In this document: positions 18,710-27,403 of the stretch, in pieces | Layout: each line of letters starts with the position of its first letter | How positions within the stretch are numbered: position 1 is the first letter of the stretch | Assembly (NCBI GenBank): GCA_949287095.1 | Contig: CASEFA010000006.1 | Span: forward strand, 54,791 to 118,790 | From: an uncultured Bacillota bacterium | GTDB lineage: Bacteria; Bacillota; Clostridia; Peptostreptococcales; Anaerovoracaceae | Length of the DNA: 64,000 nucleotides | Direction of reading: 5' to 3' | Notes under the pieces: generated by a model | Databases searched by the model: none | What the model was told of the DNA's origin: nothing | What the model saw: the letters and a program-made list of their open reading frames with translations, nothing else | Made by a program: the position numbers and the translations under genes

Positions 18710-19777
18710 ATGAATTCTAAATCCGAAAAATCAAAGAAGAAGCTTATCATAATTCTGGCGGTAATAGCCGTAGTCGTTATTGCCGCAGCAGCAGGGATGT
18801 TCATGTATAACAGCGGCATCGGCCCCGTTGACAGCGGAAACGATGAACCTGTGACGGTGGAGATTCCCCAGGCCAGCAGCGCTCTTCAGATTATCGATAT
18901 TCTCGATGAAAACGGCCTTGTGAAAAACAAGACCATGGCAAAGATTCACGTGAGAACAGGAGGCTATGACAGCCTTCAGGCGAACACGTATATTTTTTCA
19001 AAGGACATGAGCCTGAAAGAAATACTGACGGCTATCAACACGGGGGATTTCAACTACCTTTCCAAGAATCAGCTTACGGTGGTGGAAGGCTCTACGGTTC
19101 CCCAGGTTGCGGAAGCTATCTCGGAGAAATTCGGCATATCCTCCGATGAGCTTATCGCGCTCTGGAGCGACAGGGATTACCTTGAGGGTCTCATAGAGAA
19201 ATACTGGTTCCTTACCGACGAGATTCTTCAGGACGGAATAATGTATCCTCTGGAAGGGTACCTCTATCCGGAGACGTATACCATAACGGATCCCGACGTA
19301 ACAGGCGAAGAAATAACGGAGATTATTCTCGATTACACCGATTCCATGATTTCGGAGTACAGGGATAAAATCGAAGAATCGGGCATGACCGTTCACCAGT
19401 TCCTTTCTCTGGCTTCAGTCGTTGAAAGCGAGTCTCTCTTTGAAGAAGACAGGCCTAAGATAGCGGGGGTCTTCATGAACAGGCTGGAAAAGGGAATGCC
19501 TCTTCAGAGCGATATTACCGTTCTCTACGCCCTTCAGGAAAAGCGTGTTGACGTGACCTATGCAGACCTTGAAGTGGATTCCCCTTATAACACATATAAG
19601 TATGCGGGACTTCCTATAGGCCCTGTGTGCTGCGTGTCCGCTCCCGTCATGAAGGATACTCTCGATTACGAGAAATCCGACTACCTCTACTTCTTCGCAA
19701 AGGAAGACGGAACGGTAATATACTCAAAGACCCTTGAAGAGCACGACAAGGCCGTTTCGGAAAATCTGTGGTACTGA
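18710..19777 (+). CDS. mltG: Endolytic transglycosylase MltG (YceG-like)
   Basis: MltG is a membrane-bound lytic transglycosylase that cuts nascent peptidoglycan and sets glycan strand length. A short basic cytoplasmic start is followed by one TM helix (about residues 12-32), then a LysM-like region and the YceG domain. The catalytic glutamate sits in SLASVVESES (E239 from this start). RPKIAGVFMNRL and MPLQSDITVLYAL are family hallmarks. GAGGA at 18698-18702 suits ATG 18710 (7-base spacing), though ATG 18707 is also possible. An upstream in-frame extension to 18662 would begin inside the efp terminator and is rejected. Confidence 0.93.
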   Translation: MNSKSEKSKKKLIIILAVIAVVVIAAAAGMFMYNSGIGPVDSGNDEPVTVEIPQASSALQIIDILDENGLVKNKTMAKIHVRTGGYDSLQANTYIFSKDMSLKEILTAINTGDFNYLSKNQLTVVEGSTVPQVAEAISEKFGISSDELIALWSDRDYLEGLIEKYWFLTDEILQDGIMYPLEGYLYPETYTITDPDVTGEEITEIILDYTDSMISEYRDKIEESGMTVHQFLSLASVVESESLFEEDRPKIAGVFMNRLEKGMPLQSDITVLYALQEKRVDVTYADLEVDSPYNTYKYAGLPIGPVCCVSAPVMKDTLDYEKSDYLYFFAKEDGTVIYSKTLEEHDKAVSENLWY

Positions 19778-19778
19778 T

Positions 19779-20441
19779 ATGGAAAGACATATTATCAATC
19801 CGGTGGTAACCGAATACCTTAACCGGTGCTACAGGCCCTTAAACGGGAAATTGGAGGCTCTGAGAGCCATAGGAGAGGACGGCCATGTACCAATCATACT
19901 TCCCGAAACAGAAATGCTCCTTAAAAGTCTTCTTCTGATAAAGAAACCGGAAAGGATACTTGAAATTGGCACGGCCATCGGATACTCCGCAGTCTTTTTC
20001 GCGGAGCTTCTCCCGGAGGCGGAAATATACACCGTCGAAAAAGATGAGTATGCCTTTAACGCCGCGAGACAGAATGTGGAGGCCGCAGGACTTTCGGACA
20101 GAATCACCGTTTTACCCGGTGACGGTCAGGAACAGGTGGAAAAGCTTCGCGACAGGGGAGTAAAGGATTTTGATTTCGTGTTTATAGACGCGGCAAAAAG
20201 CCACTACAGAAGGTTTCTCGACGCAGCTCTCACCGTTTGCAGGCCGGAAGCCCTCGTTGTCAGCGACAACATTTTACAGAGAGGCATGACGGCGTCGGAC
20301 GAATACGACGAAAAGGGAAAGCATAAGACAAATATACGGAAGATGAGAGAGTACGTACAGTTTATTACGACCTGTCCGTACCTCTCCACTTCCGTTCTGA
20401 GCACGGGAGACGGAACGGCCGTTTCCATATACAGGGGATAG
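19779..20441 (+). CDS. trmR: tRNA 5-hydroxyuridine methyltransferase-like O-methyltransferase (TrmR family)
   Basis: A 220-residue class I SAM-dependent O-methyltransferase. LEIGTAIGYS at 61-70 is SAM motif I, and FVFIDAAKSHY the metal-binding motif of the COMT-like family. In B. subtilis the same order mltG(yrrL)-trmR(yrrM)-U32 proteins(yrrN/yrrO) makes 5-methoxyuridine at the tRNA wobble base; that context is the basis for the specific name. The ATG follows one base after the mltG stop with no strong Shine-Dalgarno, so translation is probably coupled. Fused or catechol-type substrates are less likely. Confidence 0.82.
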   Translation: MERHIINPVVTEYLNRCYRPLNGKLEALRAIGEDGHVPIILPETEMLLKSLLLIKKPERILEIGTAIGYSAVFFAELLPEAEIYTVEKDEYAFNAARQNVEAAGLSDRITVLPGDGQEQVEKLRDRGVKDFDFVFIDAAKSHYRRFLDAALTVCRPEALVVSDNILQRGMTASDEYDEKGKHKTNIRKMREYVQFITTCPYLSTSVLSTGDGTAVSIYRG

Positions 20442-20443
20442 AA

Positions 20444-21688
20444 ATGGACAGAAATAAATTTGAACTTCTGGCTCCTGCGGGAGATCTGGAAAAGCTGAAG
20501 GCTGCGGTAGTGTATGGCGCGGACGCAGTATACTTTGGCGGAGAGATGTTCAGCCTGAGAGCGGGGGCCGGAAACCTGACAATAGAAGAGATGCGAGAGG
20601 GTACGGCCTTTGCTCATGCGAGAGGCGCAAAGTGCTATCTCACGGTTAACATATTCGCCCACAACGAGGACGTGGACGAACTGAAGGACTACCTTCAAAG
20701 GCTTAAGACCGTGGATATAGACGCGTTTATAGTGTCGGATCCCGGAGTTATGGAGCTCATATGGGAGACTATGCCCGATGCGGAAATTCATCTTTCCACA
20801 CAGGCCAATATGACAAGCTATACAACCGCCAACTTCTGGAGAAAGATGGGCGTAAAGAGGCTTGTCCTCGCAAGAGAGCTTACTTTCAGGGAAATACGTG
20901 AGATACGCGAAAAGCTCCCTGAAGATACAGAGCTTGAAGCCTTTGTCCACGGGGCTATGTGCATATCATATTCGGGAAGATGTCTCCTGAGCAACTTTAT
21001 GATTGAACGGGACGCCAACCGGGGCCAGTGCGCGCACCCGTGCAGGTGGAAGTACTCACTGGTGGAGGAAAAGCGCCCGGGAGAATACTATCCCGTGGAG
21101 GAGGACGAGAGAGGCACGTATATCCTCAATTCCAGAGACCTCTGCATGATAGAACACATTCCGGATATCGTAAACGCCGGCATCATGTCTGCGAAAATCG
21201 AAGGCAGAATGAAGAGCGTGTTCTACGTTGCAACCATAGTTCACGCCTACAGAAGAGCCATAGATGCATATTTTGACGACCCGGAAAACTATCGTGTAGA
21301 CCCAAAGTGGCTGGAAGAGGTAAAGAAGGTGAGCCACAGGGAGTTCACCACCGGCTTTTTCTACAATCAGCCTACGAACAGGGACCAGAACTATCAGACC
21401 AGCGCGTACACGAGAGAGTATTCCTTCGTTGGAGTAGTAAGAGAATACGACGAGAAAACAGGGTACGCCATCGTCGAGCAGCGGAACAAGATGGTTCTCG
21501 GAGATGAAATAGAGGTTTTTGGTCCCGATATCGATTTCTTCATACAGAACATTACGGAGATGTACGACCTGGAGTCGGGAGAGGCTGTTGAAAGCGCTCC
21601 TCACCCGCAGCAGATGCTTAAGATGAAAATGCTGCATCCCGTAAAACCCGATTATATTCTTCGAAAGAAAAAAAGGAGTGAGATTTAA
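20444..21688 (+). CDS. U32 family peptidase / tRNA hydroxylation protein (TrhP-like)
   Basis: A 414-residue protein of the U32 family: it opens with FELLAPAGDLEKLKAAVVYGADAVYFGG, and NRGQCAHPCRW with C196 and C200 belongs to the Cys cluster that can hold an Fe-S centre. In E. coli and B. subtilis U32 proteins in this context (TrhP1/P2) hydroxylate U34 of tRNA as the first step to mo5U or cmo5U. Here only one such gene follows trmR, where B. subtilis has two. It starts 2 bases after trmR and its stop overlaps the next start (TAATG). Collagenase activity, the historic label, is not supported. Confidence 0.85.
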   Translation: MDRNKFELLAPAGDLEKLKAAVVYGADAVYFGGEMFSLRAGAGNLTIEEMREGTAFAHARGAKCYLTVNIFAHNEDVDELKDYLQRLKTVDIDAFIVSDPGVMELIWETMPDAEIHLSTQANMTSYTTANFWRKMGVKRLVLARELTFREIREIREKLPEDTELEAFVHGAMCISYSGRCLLSNFMIERDANRGQCAHPCRWKYSLVEEKRPGEYYPVEEDERGTYILNSRDLCMIEHIPDIVNAGIMSAKIEGRMKSVFYVATIVHAYRRAIDAYFDDPENYRVDPKWLEEVKKVSHREFTTGFFYNQPTNRDQNYQTSAYTREYSFVGVVREYDEKTGYAIVEQRNKMVLGDEIEVFGPDIDFFIQNITEMYDLESGEAVESAPHPQQMLKMKMLHPVKPDYILRKKKRSEI

Positions 21689-22977
21689 TGGATATTCCTC
21701 TAAGTATTACGTTAATAATTGTCTGCATCATATTAAATGCGGTAGTCGTTATGTGCAACACAGCGTTCAGTACCGTAAACTCCAACAGGATAAAGCAGTT
21801 TGCGGCAGGCGAGGACTGCGACAGGGCAAAGAGTGAAAAGGCGAAAAGAGTCATGGCTCTTCTTGAAAAGCCTTTGAAGCTTAAGCTTACCAACAGAACG
21901 CTAAGCTACATCCTTCTCATAATCGGCATCACCCTGACCATAGAGCTTCCGTACTCGGATACTCTGTCTGCAGTTGTTTTTCTGGTGGTTGTCGCATCTT
22001 TAAGCGAGATCTTTCCGAGAAAGCTTGCTCAGCAGCACAGCGAGACCTTCGTCATAAGGTTTGTGAACATGCAGAGATTCCTGGCGGTGGTTCTGACGCC
22101 GGTCGTAGTTATACTTAACCTTATCGCCGATGTATTTCTCATCATCTTCAGGCAGAAGACCAACGTGGAAGGAAGCAGATACTCTGAAGAAGAGGTAATG
22201 TCCATACTGGAAGAGGGAGAAAAGAGCGGAGAGTTTAAAGAGGAAGGCAGAAGAATGATCAACAGCATATTCCAGTTCGACGATGAGCTGGCATATGAGA
22301 TCATGACGCCGAGAACGGACGTATTCCTGATCGATTTAAACGACCCGGTGGACGAATATATAGACGACCTTATGGAGCTGAGATATTCCAGAATCCCGGT
22401 ATGCGAGGATGAATCGGACAATATAATCGGAATACTCCACATAAAGGACTATCTGATAAAAGCCAGAGAGCAGGGCTTCGACAACGTGGATATACGCTCG
22501 ATACTGAGAAAACCGTACTTCGTTCCGGAGACTAAGAATATCGACTCTCTTTTCTTCGAGCTTCAGAAGGCAAAACAGCACATTGCAATTCTCATAGACG
22601 AATACGGCGGATTCTCCGGAATCGTAACCATGGAGGACATTATAGAAGAGGTAATGGGCGACATCGAGGACGAATACGACCCTGAGGAGGAAGCCATCGA
22701 AAAGGTTGACGAAAATACGTATCTGGTAGACGGTAACGTATATCTTTCCGACTTTAACGAAGAGGCGGGCTCTCACCTGGAATCCGAAAGCAGCGAGACC
22801 ATCGGAGGATTTATCATCGATCTTCTCGGCGAAATACCGGCGGAAAACGATAAAGACAGAAGGGTCGAGTTTGAAAACTATGTGTTTACTATTCTCTCCG
22901 TCAAAGAGCGCCGCATAGAAAAGGTGAAGGTGGAAATAATCCGAGAAGTAGAGGAAGCGGAAGGGGAGGAAGAGTAG
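21688..22977 (+). CDS. Hemolysin C/CorC-type membrane protein with CBS domains (CNNM family)
   Basis: A 429-residue protein with domain order DUF21 membrane region (about residues 1-135, three to four helices), two CBS domains (about 200-320, with MTPRTDVFLIDL and IDEYGGFSGIVTMEDIIEEVMGDIEDEYD) and a C-terminal CorC_HlyC domain. Family members export or sense magnesium and other divalent cations; none are true hemolysins. The start overlaps the U32 stop by one base and has a good AGGAG site. It is the last gene of the mltG-trmR-U32 unit. Confidence 0.9.
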   Translation: MDIPLSITLIIVCIILNAVVVMCNTAFSTVNSNRIKQFAAGEDCDRAKSEKAKRVMALLEKPLKLKLTNRTLSYILLIIGITLTIELPYSDTLSAVVFLVVVASLSEIFPRKLAQQHSETFVIRFVNMQRFLAVVLTPVVVILNLIADVFLIIFRQKTNVEGSRYSEEEVMSILEEGEKSGEFKEEGRRMINSIFQFDDELAYEIMTPRTDVFLIDLNDPVDEYIDDLMELRYSRIPVCEDESDNIIGILHIKDYLIKAREQGFDNVDIRSILRKPYFVPETKNIDSLFFELQKAKQHIAILIDEYGGFSGIVTMEDIIEEVMGDIEDEYDPEEEAIEKVDENTYLVDGNVYLSDFNEEAGSHLESESSETIGGFIIDLLGEIPAENDKDRRVEFENYVFTILSVKERRIEKVKVEIIREVEEAEGEEE

Positions 22978-22985
22978 GAATGCCC

Positions 22986-23861
22986 ATGGAGCTCAGGGTT
23001 TTACGGTACTATCTGACCGTTGCGCGGGAAGAGAATATCACCCGCGCCGCAGATATTTTACATATCACGCAGCCGACCCTCAGCCGGCAGATGGCCGAGC
23101 TTGAGGACGAATTAAATACGAAACTGTTCGAGAGGACAAACCGGAAAATCGCGTTGACGGAGGCAGGGATGCTTCTTCGCCGCCGGGCCGAAGAGCTGGT
23201 ATCGCTGGCGGAAAAGACGGAACTTGAATTTAAGAATTCCGGCGAGGAACTGACGGGAGTAATCTCAATCGGAAGCGGCGTGTCTTCTGTGGTTTCGGAG
23301 AATCTGCCGGATCTTATACAGACGTATTCGAGCAGATACCCGGGCGTCCGTTTTGAGCTGCATACGGGTACGGCGGCAGTGATTAAAGAACAGCTGGATA
23401 AGGGGCTTCTTGATATCGGAATTCTGATGGAGCCGATGGAAGTGGAGAAGTATGACTTCATCCGTTTACCAAAAAAAGATGTCTGGGGAATCCTTATGCC
23501 GGAAGATGATTCTCTGGCCCATAAGACCAGCATTACGCCCGCTGATCTTAAAAACCTGCCTCTGATTGTAAGCTGGCGTATTGCAGAGCGGGAAGCCAAG
23601 GCGTGGTTTGGCGGCAGTACGGACAATCTTAACGTAATCTGTACGTATGACCTGATCGATAACGTCGCGCCGTTGGTGGAGCGTCGTCTCGGATACGCAT
23701 TTGTGATCGAGGGCGCTCTTAAGCATCTCCCGGGTCTCGTTTTCCGTCCTCTTTCTCCGGAGGTCAGCAACACCTCCGTGTTCGTATGGAAAAAATATCA
23801 GCCTTCCGGCGCGGCAGTTCAGAAATTCATCGAACTGGCCAGAAATGTCTTTAAAGCATGA
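22986..23861 (+). CDS. LysR family transcriptional regulator
   Basis: A 291-residue LysR regulator: winged helix-turn-helix at residues 1-60 (MELRVLRYYLTVAREENITR, TQPTLSRQM) and a periplasmic-binding-like effector domain after it. ATG 22986 is preferred to ATG 22980 because AGGA at 22976-22979 sits six bases before it and the product then begins at the usual family start. It precedes the MerR-led cluster on the same strand and is a candidate regulator of it. Its ligand is unknown. Confidence 0.92.
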   Translation: MELRVLRYYLTVAREENITRAADILHITQPTLSRQMAELEDELNTKLFERTNRKIALTEAGMLLRRRAEELVSLAEKTELEFKNSGEELTGVISIGSGVSSVVSENLPDLIQTYSSRYPGVRFELHTGTAAVIKEQLDKGLLDIGILMEPMEVEKYDFIRLPKKDVWGILMPEDDSLAHKTSITPADLKNLPLIVSWRIAEREAKAWFGGSTDNLNVICTYDLIDNVAPLVERRLGYAFVIEGALKHLPGLVFRPLSPEVSNTSVFVWKKYQPSGAAVQKFIELARNVFKA

Positions 23862-23881
23862 TTATAAGTTGAACTAAGCAT

Positions 23882-23910
23882 TTTACACATTTCAAAACGG
23901 TATCTATAAT
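23882..23910 (+). promoter_or_regulatory. Promoter of the MerR-reductase cluster
   Basis: TTTACA (23882-23887) and TATAAT (23905-23910) are exactly 17 bp apart. The spacing is normal, unlike the 19-20 bp of classical MerR-activated promoters, so LysR or basal control is as likely. The lysR terminator hairpin starts at the next base. Confidence 0.7.
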
Positions 23911-23957
23911 GTGAGTGTATCGGAAATCCATAAGATTTTCCGGACACTCACTTTTTT
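23911..23957 (+). terminator. Terminator behind lysR, overlapping the next leader
   Basis: GTGAGTGT (23911-23918) pairs with ACACTCAC (23944-23951), extended inward by CGGAAATC/GATTTTCCG, followed by TTTTTT. Transcripts starting from the promoter just upstream would lack the base of this stem, so it should stop lysR transcripts but spare the downstream operon. Confidence 0.75.
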
Positions 23958-23973
23958 ATCGGGAGGAATGTGT

Positions 23974-24333
23974 ATGACCATAGAACAGGCCAGCGAACAC
24001 TTTGGTGTTCCCATTGAAAAGCTGCAGACGTATGAAAATCAGGGGTTGTTCGACTGTAACAGGCAGCCGGACGGAAGCATCGATTACTCAGAAGAACTGA
24101 TGGAGTACGTGGGGATTATCAACATACTGACGGATGCAGGTGCTGAGACAGATGCGCTCCGCGGCTTTATGCAGCAGCTTATGGAAAGCACGATCACGAA
24201 AGAAGAAAAACTGCGGTATCTGCGAAGTCAGAGACAAAAACTCCTGGAAAGCATTCATATGAAGCAGAAATCGCTTGATCAGCTGGATTTCATTATTCAT
24301 AACGTCAATAAGACTTCAGATTATGGGAAGTAA
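23974..24333 (+). CDS. MerR family transcriptional regulator
   Basis: A 119-residue protein with a MerR-type helix-turn-helix at the N-terminus (MTIEQASEHFGVPIEKLQTYENQGLFD, residues 1-27) and a coiled-coil dimerisation helix (about 75-110) ending in LDFIIHN. No C-terminal effector domain is present, so ligand binding would have to be through the short helix. GGGAGG at 23961-23966 picks ATG 23974 over upstream ATGs. The usual second-helix tryptophan/tyrosine signature is degenerate. It leads the aldo/keto reductase cluster. Confidence 0.78.
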   Translation: MTIEQASEHFGVPIEKLQTYENQGLFDCNRQPDGSIDYSEELMEYVGIINILTDAGAETDALRGFMQQLMESTITKEEKLRYLRSQRQKLLESIHMKQKSLDQLDFIIHNVNKTSDYGK

Positions 24334-24351
24334 GGAAGTAGGAGGAAAACT

Positions 24352-24408
24352 ATGAAAATGGGTAAATGGTTTAGGGTATTCGGCACAGGAGTGATAATTG
24401 AAGGCTGA
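24352..24408 (+). CDS. Possible 18-residue leader peptide or small protein
   Basis: ATG 24352 has AGGAGG at 24340-24345 with ideal spacing and opens an 18-codon frame (MKMGKWFRVFGTGVIIEG) that stops at 24408, 29 bases before the aldo/keto reductase start. It may be a leader peptide that couples translation to the operon, or the stub of a deleted gene. I recognise no homologue. Confidence 0.35.
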   Translation: MKMGKWFRVFGTGVIIEG

Positions 24409-24437
24409 TAATTGACTTTACAGGAGGTGACGAAACT

Positions 24438-25475
24438 ATGAAATACACAAAATTAGGAAACTCCGACCTTAACGTATCGAGAATATGTATAGGCTGTATG
24501 GGATTCGGAGATAATAAAAACGGACAGCATTCATGGACCGTGGATGAATCGGATAGCAGAAGGATAATCAGGCGAGGCCTGGAACTTGGAGTAAATTTCT
24601 TTGACACGGCTATCGGATATCAAAGCGGTACGAGCGAACAGTATCTCGGCAGGGCAATCCGGGATTTCGCAAAGCGTGACGATGTTGTAATAGCAACGAA
24701 GTTCCTGCCGCGCACCAAAGAGGAAATCGAAGTGGGAATAACAGGACAGAAGCATATCGAGAGAATGCTTGATAAAAGCCTTGAAAATCTCGGTACAGAT
24801 TACGTGGATCTGTATATCTACCATATGTGGGATTACAACACGCCGCTTTACGATATTATGGAAGGGCTTAACAACGCGGTCAAAGCAGGCAAAGCACGCT
24901 ATATAGGTATCTCCAACTGTTTTGCATACCAGCTTGCCAAGGCGAACGCTATAGCGGAAAGAGAAGGCTTTGCCCGCTTTATATCGGTGCAGGGACATTA
25001 CAACCTCATTTTCCGCGAAGAGGAGAGGGAAATGGCAAAGCTCTGCCGTGAAGATAACATAAGCATGACGCCGTACAGCTCCCTTGCAGGCGGACGGCTG
25101 GCAAGGCGGCCGGGGGAGCGCACAAAGCGTTTTGATGAGGACAGCTATGCAAGGCTTAAATACGACTCCACGGCTGAACAGGATAACATCATTATCAATA
25201 GAGTCTGCGAACTTGCGGACAGACATGGCGTGTCGATGACGGAAATATCTCTCGGATGGCTTCTGACAAAGGTTGCAGCTCCCGTTGCTGGAGCGACAAA
25301 AATGCATCATATAGAGGGGGCGGCAAAAGCTACGGACCTCACATTAAGCAGTGAAGAGATCGCTTATCTGGAAGAACCCTACGTACCCCATCGTCTGGTG
25401 GGCGTTATGGCGCAGAATACCCTTGAAGCAGCCGGAGATAAGCACGTGTGGTCGACGGGGAATCAGAGAATATGA
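24438..25475 (+). CDS. Aldo/keto reductase
   Basis: A 345-residue NADPH-dependent (alpha/beta)8-barrel reductase. The catalytic tetrad is recognisable: D and Y in NFFDTAIGYQSG, K in ATKFLPR and H in DLYIYHMWD. The C-terminal GATKMHHIEGAAKA is the cofactor-binding stretch. It resembles the general YajO/Tas-like family, whose substrates are diverse aldehydes and ketones. AGGAGGTGA lies just upstream of ATG 24438. The next gene follows within 15 bases. Confidence 0.9.
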   Translation: MKYTKLGNSDLNVSRICIGCMGFGDNKNGQHSWTVDESDSRRIIRRGLELGVNFFDTAIGYQSGTSEQYLGRAIRDFAKRDDVVIATKFLPRTKEEIEVGITGQKHIERMLDKSLENLGTDYVDLYIYHMWDYNTPLYDIMEGLNNAVKAGKARYIGISNCFAYQLAKANAIAEREGFARFISVQGHYNLIFREEEREMAKLCREDNISMTPYSSLAGGRLARRPGERTKRFDEDSYARLKYDSTAEQDNIIINRVCELADRHGVSMTEISLGWLLTKVAAPVAGATKMHHIEGAAKATDLTLSSEEIAYLEEPYVPHRLVGVMAQNTLEAAGDKHVWSTGNQRI

Positions 25476-25489
25476 AAGGAGCGTTAAAC

Positions 25490-26176
25490 ATGGATTTACA
25501 TAAGACAGATCCGGAATTTATGGAGCGGTTTGAGCATTTTGCGTTGGAAGAGGTACCGGGTGAAGAGAATCAGCAGCTTCCGGAAAAAACACGTTATATG
25601 GCAATTCTTGCGACCCTCATCGGGTGCGGCGGAATTGACGCCTACGCGGAAGCTCTTCCAAAGGCCGTTGAAAGCGGCGTAACACCGGTAATGATCAAGG
25701 AAATCGTATATCAGGCCGTAGATTATCTGGGATACGGCAGAATACTGCCGTTTCTTGTCCGCACCAACGAAGCGCTGAAAGAGGCCGGAATATCACTTCC
25801 TCTGGAAGGACAGGCGACGACAGATTACGAAAACAGGCTGGAAAAAGGTGTGGAGGCGCAGGTCGAGATTTTCGGGGAGCATATGAAAGAGGCCTGGAAA
25901 ACGGGACATATAAACCGGTGGCTTGCAGGCAACTGTTTCGGAGATTACTATACGCGAAAGGGTCTTAACCTTGCCGAGCGTGAGCTTATCACATTTTGTT
26001 TTCTCATGGCCCAGGGAGGATGTGAGCCTCAGCTGACCGCTCACTCAAAGGGAAACATGAATCTTGGTAACGACAGAGATTTTCTCATCAGAGTCGTATC
26101 TCAGTGCCTTCCATACATCGGATATCCGCGGAGTCTGAACGCCATAACCTGTATCAATAAGGCGGCAGAGGAATGA
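25490..26176 (+). CDS. Carboxymuconolactone decarboxylase family protein
   Basis: A 228-residue, all-helical protein carrying two CMD/AhpD-like repeats: one around ILATLIGCGGIDAYAEALPKAVESG and one around ELITFCFLMAQGGCEPQLTAHSKGN. The AhpD CxxC pair is absent: each repeat has only one cysteine near that position, so peroxidase activity is doubtful. Double-CMD proteins of this type often travel with aldo/keto reductases and cupins in gut anaerobes; their reaction is unknown. AAAGGAG at 25476-25481 selects ATG 25490. Its stop overlaps the next start. Confidence 0.85.
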   Translation: MDLHKTDPEFMERFEHFALEEVPGEENQQLPEKTRYMAILATLIGCGGIDAYAEALPKAVESGVTPVMIKEIVYQAVDYLGYGRILPFLVRTNEALKEAGISLPLEGQATTDYENRLEKGVEAQVEIFGEHMKEAWKTGHINRWLAGNCFGDYYTRKGLNLAERELITFCFLMAQGGCEPQLTAHSKGNMNLGNDRDFLIRVVSQCLPYIGYPRSLNAITCINKAAEE

Positions 26177-26877
26177 ATCTGAAATTGTCCGTAAAGCTTA
26201 TCGTTGACGCGCTGATGAGCCTGTGTCTATTTCTTCTCATGGGATACCAGCTGTGGGGCAATTTTGCTCACGAGTGGATTGGAACAGGGATGTTCGTTCT
26301 TTTTATAACCCATCATCTGCTTAACAGAAAGTGGTATAGAGGCATTTTCTCGGGAAGACTGACGAAGAGAAGAGTTTGCGCCATTGTGTTAAATATTTTG
26401 CTGATTTCGGATATGATTCTTCTTGCATTAAGCGGAATTACAATGTCAAACCACGTGTTCACCTTTCTCGATATAAGGGGACATACGGGAACGGCGAGGA
26501 TCATTCATTTCATCGCAAGCTACTGGGGCTTTATCCTCATGTCCGTTCACATCGGAATGCATTGGGGAATGATATCGGGAATAATAAAGAAACATGCCGG
26601 ATTAACATGCAAAAGTGATACGACAAAGGCTGCAGTGAAGACTGTTTCAGCGATTATTGCGGTATACGGAGTCTACGCATTCTGCAAAAGAGATTTTCTA
26701 ACGTACATGCTGGGCCGGACAAGCTTCGTGTTTTTCGATTTCAGTGAACCGGCTGTGCTTTTTTATGCGGATTACCTTGCGATAACGGCAACCTGCATAT
26801 ATCTGACATATCATGCGTTAAAAAAACTGAAACAGGAGGGAAAGAAAAATGAAAACCAAAGACAGAAAAGAATTTGA
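26173..26877 (+). CDS. DUF4405 membrane protein (cytochrome b-like)
   Basis: A 234-residue membrane protein. Four main hydrophobic segments carry conserved histidines (THHLLNRKWY, HFIASYWGF, HIGMHWG), the pattern of DUF4405 proteins, which look like four-helix heme-binding cytochrome b units. A C-terminal extension adds two more hydrophobic segments and a Lys-rich tail. It may pass electrons to or from the cluster's reductase; that is inference. It overlaps the CMD gene by 4 bases (ATGA) and the cupin by 29 bases. Confidence 0.8.
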   Translation: MNLKLSVKLIVDALMSLCLFLLMGYQLWGNFAHEWIGTGMFVLFITHHLLNRKWYRGIFSGRLTKRRVCAIVLNILLISDMILLALSGITMSNHVFTFLDIRGHTGTARIIHFIASYWGFILMSVHIGMHWGMISGIIKKHAGLTCKSDTTKAAVKTVSAIIAVYGVYAFCKRDFLTYMLGRTSFVFFDFSEPAVLFYADYLAITATCIYLTYHALKKLKQEGKKNENQRQKRI

Positions 26878-27286
26878 AAAGCAGGATTCCTTCGGAATAG
26901 GGGCGCCTAACGACGGATTCGCAGAATATTTTACAGGCCAGTCGTATCTTAAGCCTTTGACTGAAACGGGAAGTTCGTCTGTATTCCTTGCAAACGTAAC
27001 GTTCGAGCCGGGTTGCAGAAACAACTGGCACATACACCATGCAGTAAAAGGCGGTGGTCAGATTCTCATATGCACGGCAGGAGAAGGATGGTATCAGGAA
27101 GAGGGAAAAGAAGCCGTAAGTTTAACGCCGGGCGCGGTGATAACGATTCCGCCTGAAGTAAAGCACTGGCACGGTGCAAAATCCGACAGCTGGTTTTCTC
27201 ACATAGCTGTTGAAGTGCCGGGTGAGAACACGAAAAATGAATGGTGCGAGCCGGTGAGTGACGAGGAGTACGATAAACTTAAATAA
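26849..27286 (+). CDS. Cupin domain protein
   Basis: A 145-residue single-domain cupin. Metal ligands are visible in NWHIHHAVKGGGQ (motif 1) and in VKHWHGA (motif 2). The N-terminal FGIGAPNDGFAEYFTGQSYLKPL is common to cupins that accompany CMD proteins and aldo/keto reductases. Catalytic role unknown; a dioxygenase is unlikely in an anaerobe, an isomerase or binding protein is possible. AGGAGG precedes ATG 26849. A strong terminator ends the operon after it. Confidence 0.88.
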   Translation: MKTKDRKEFEKQDSFGIGAPNDGFAEYFTGQSYLKPLTETGSSSVFLANVTFEPGCRNNWHIHHAVKGGGQILICTAGEGWYQEEGKEAVSLTPGAVITIPPEVKHWHGAKSDSWFSHIAVEVPGENTKNEWCEPVSDEEYDKLK

Positions 27287-27301
27287 TGATACTTTTAAAA
27301 C

Positions 27302-27347
27302 AGCCGGCAGATACTTTACGGAAAAGAGTCTGCCGGCTTGAACTTTT
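27302..27347 (+). terminator. Terminator of the reductase-cupin operon
   Basis: AGCCGGCAGA (27302-27311) pairs perfectly over 10 bp with TCTGCCGGCT (27329-27338), then a TTTTTT run at 27343-27348. It separates the operon from the convergent oleate hydratase gene. Confidence 0.85.
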
Positions 27348-27403
27348 TTGGTGACACACAGTAGCACCACTACGCTGATTTAGATAGGCACGCTTGAATA
27401 TGT

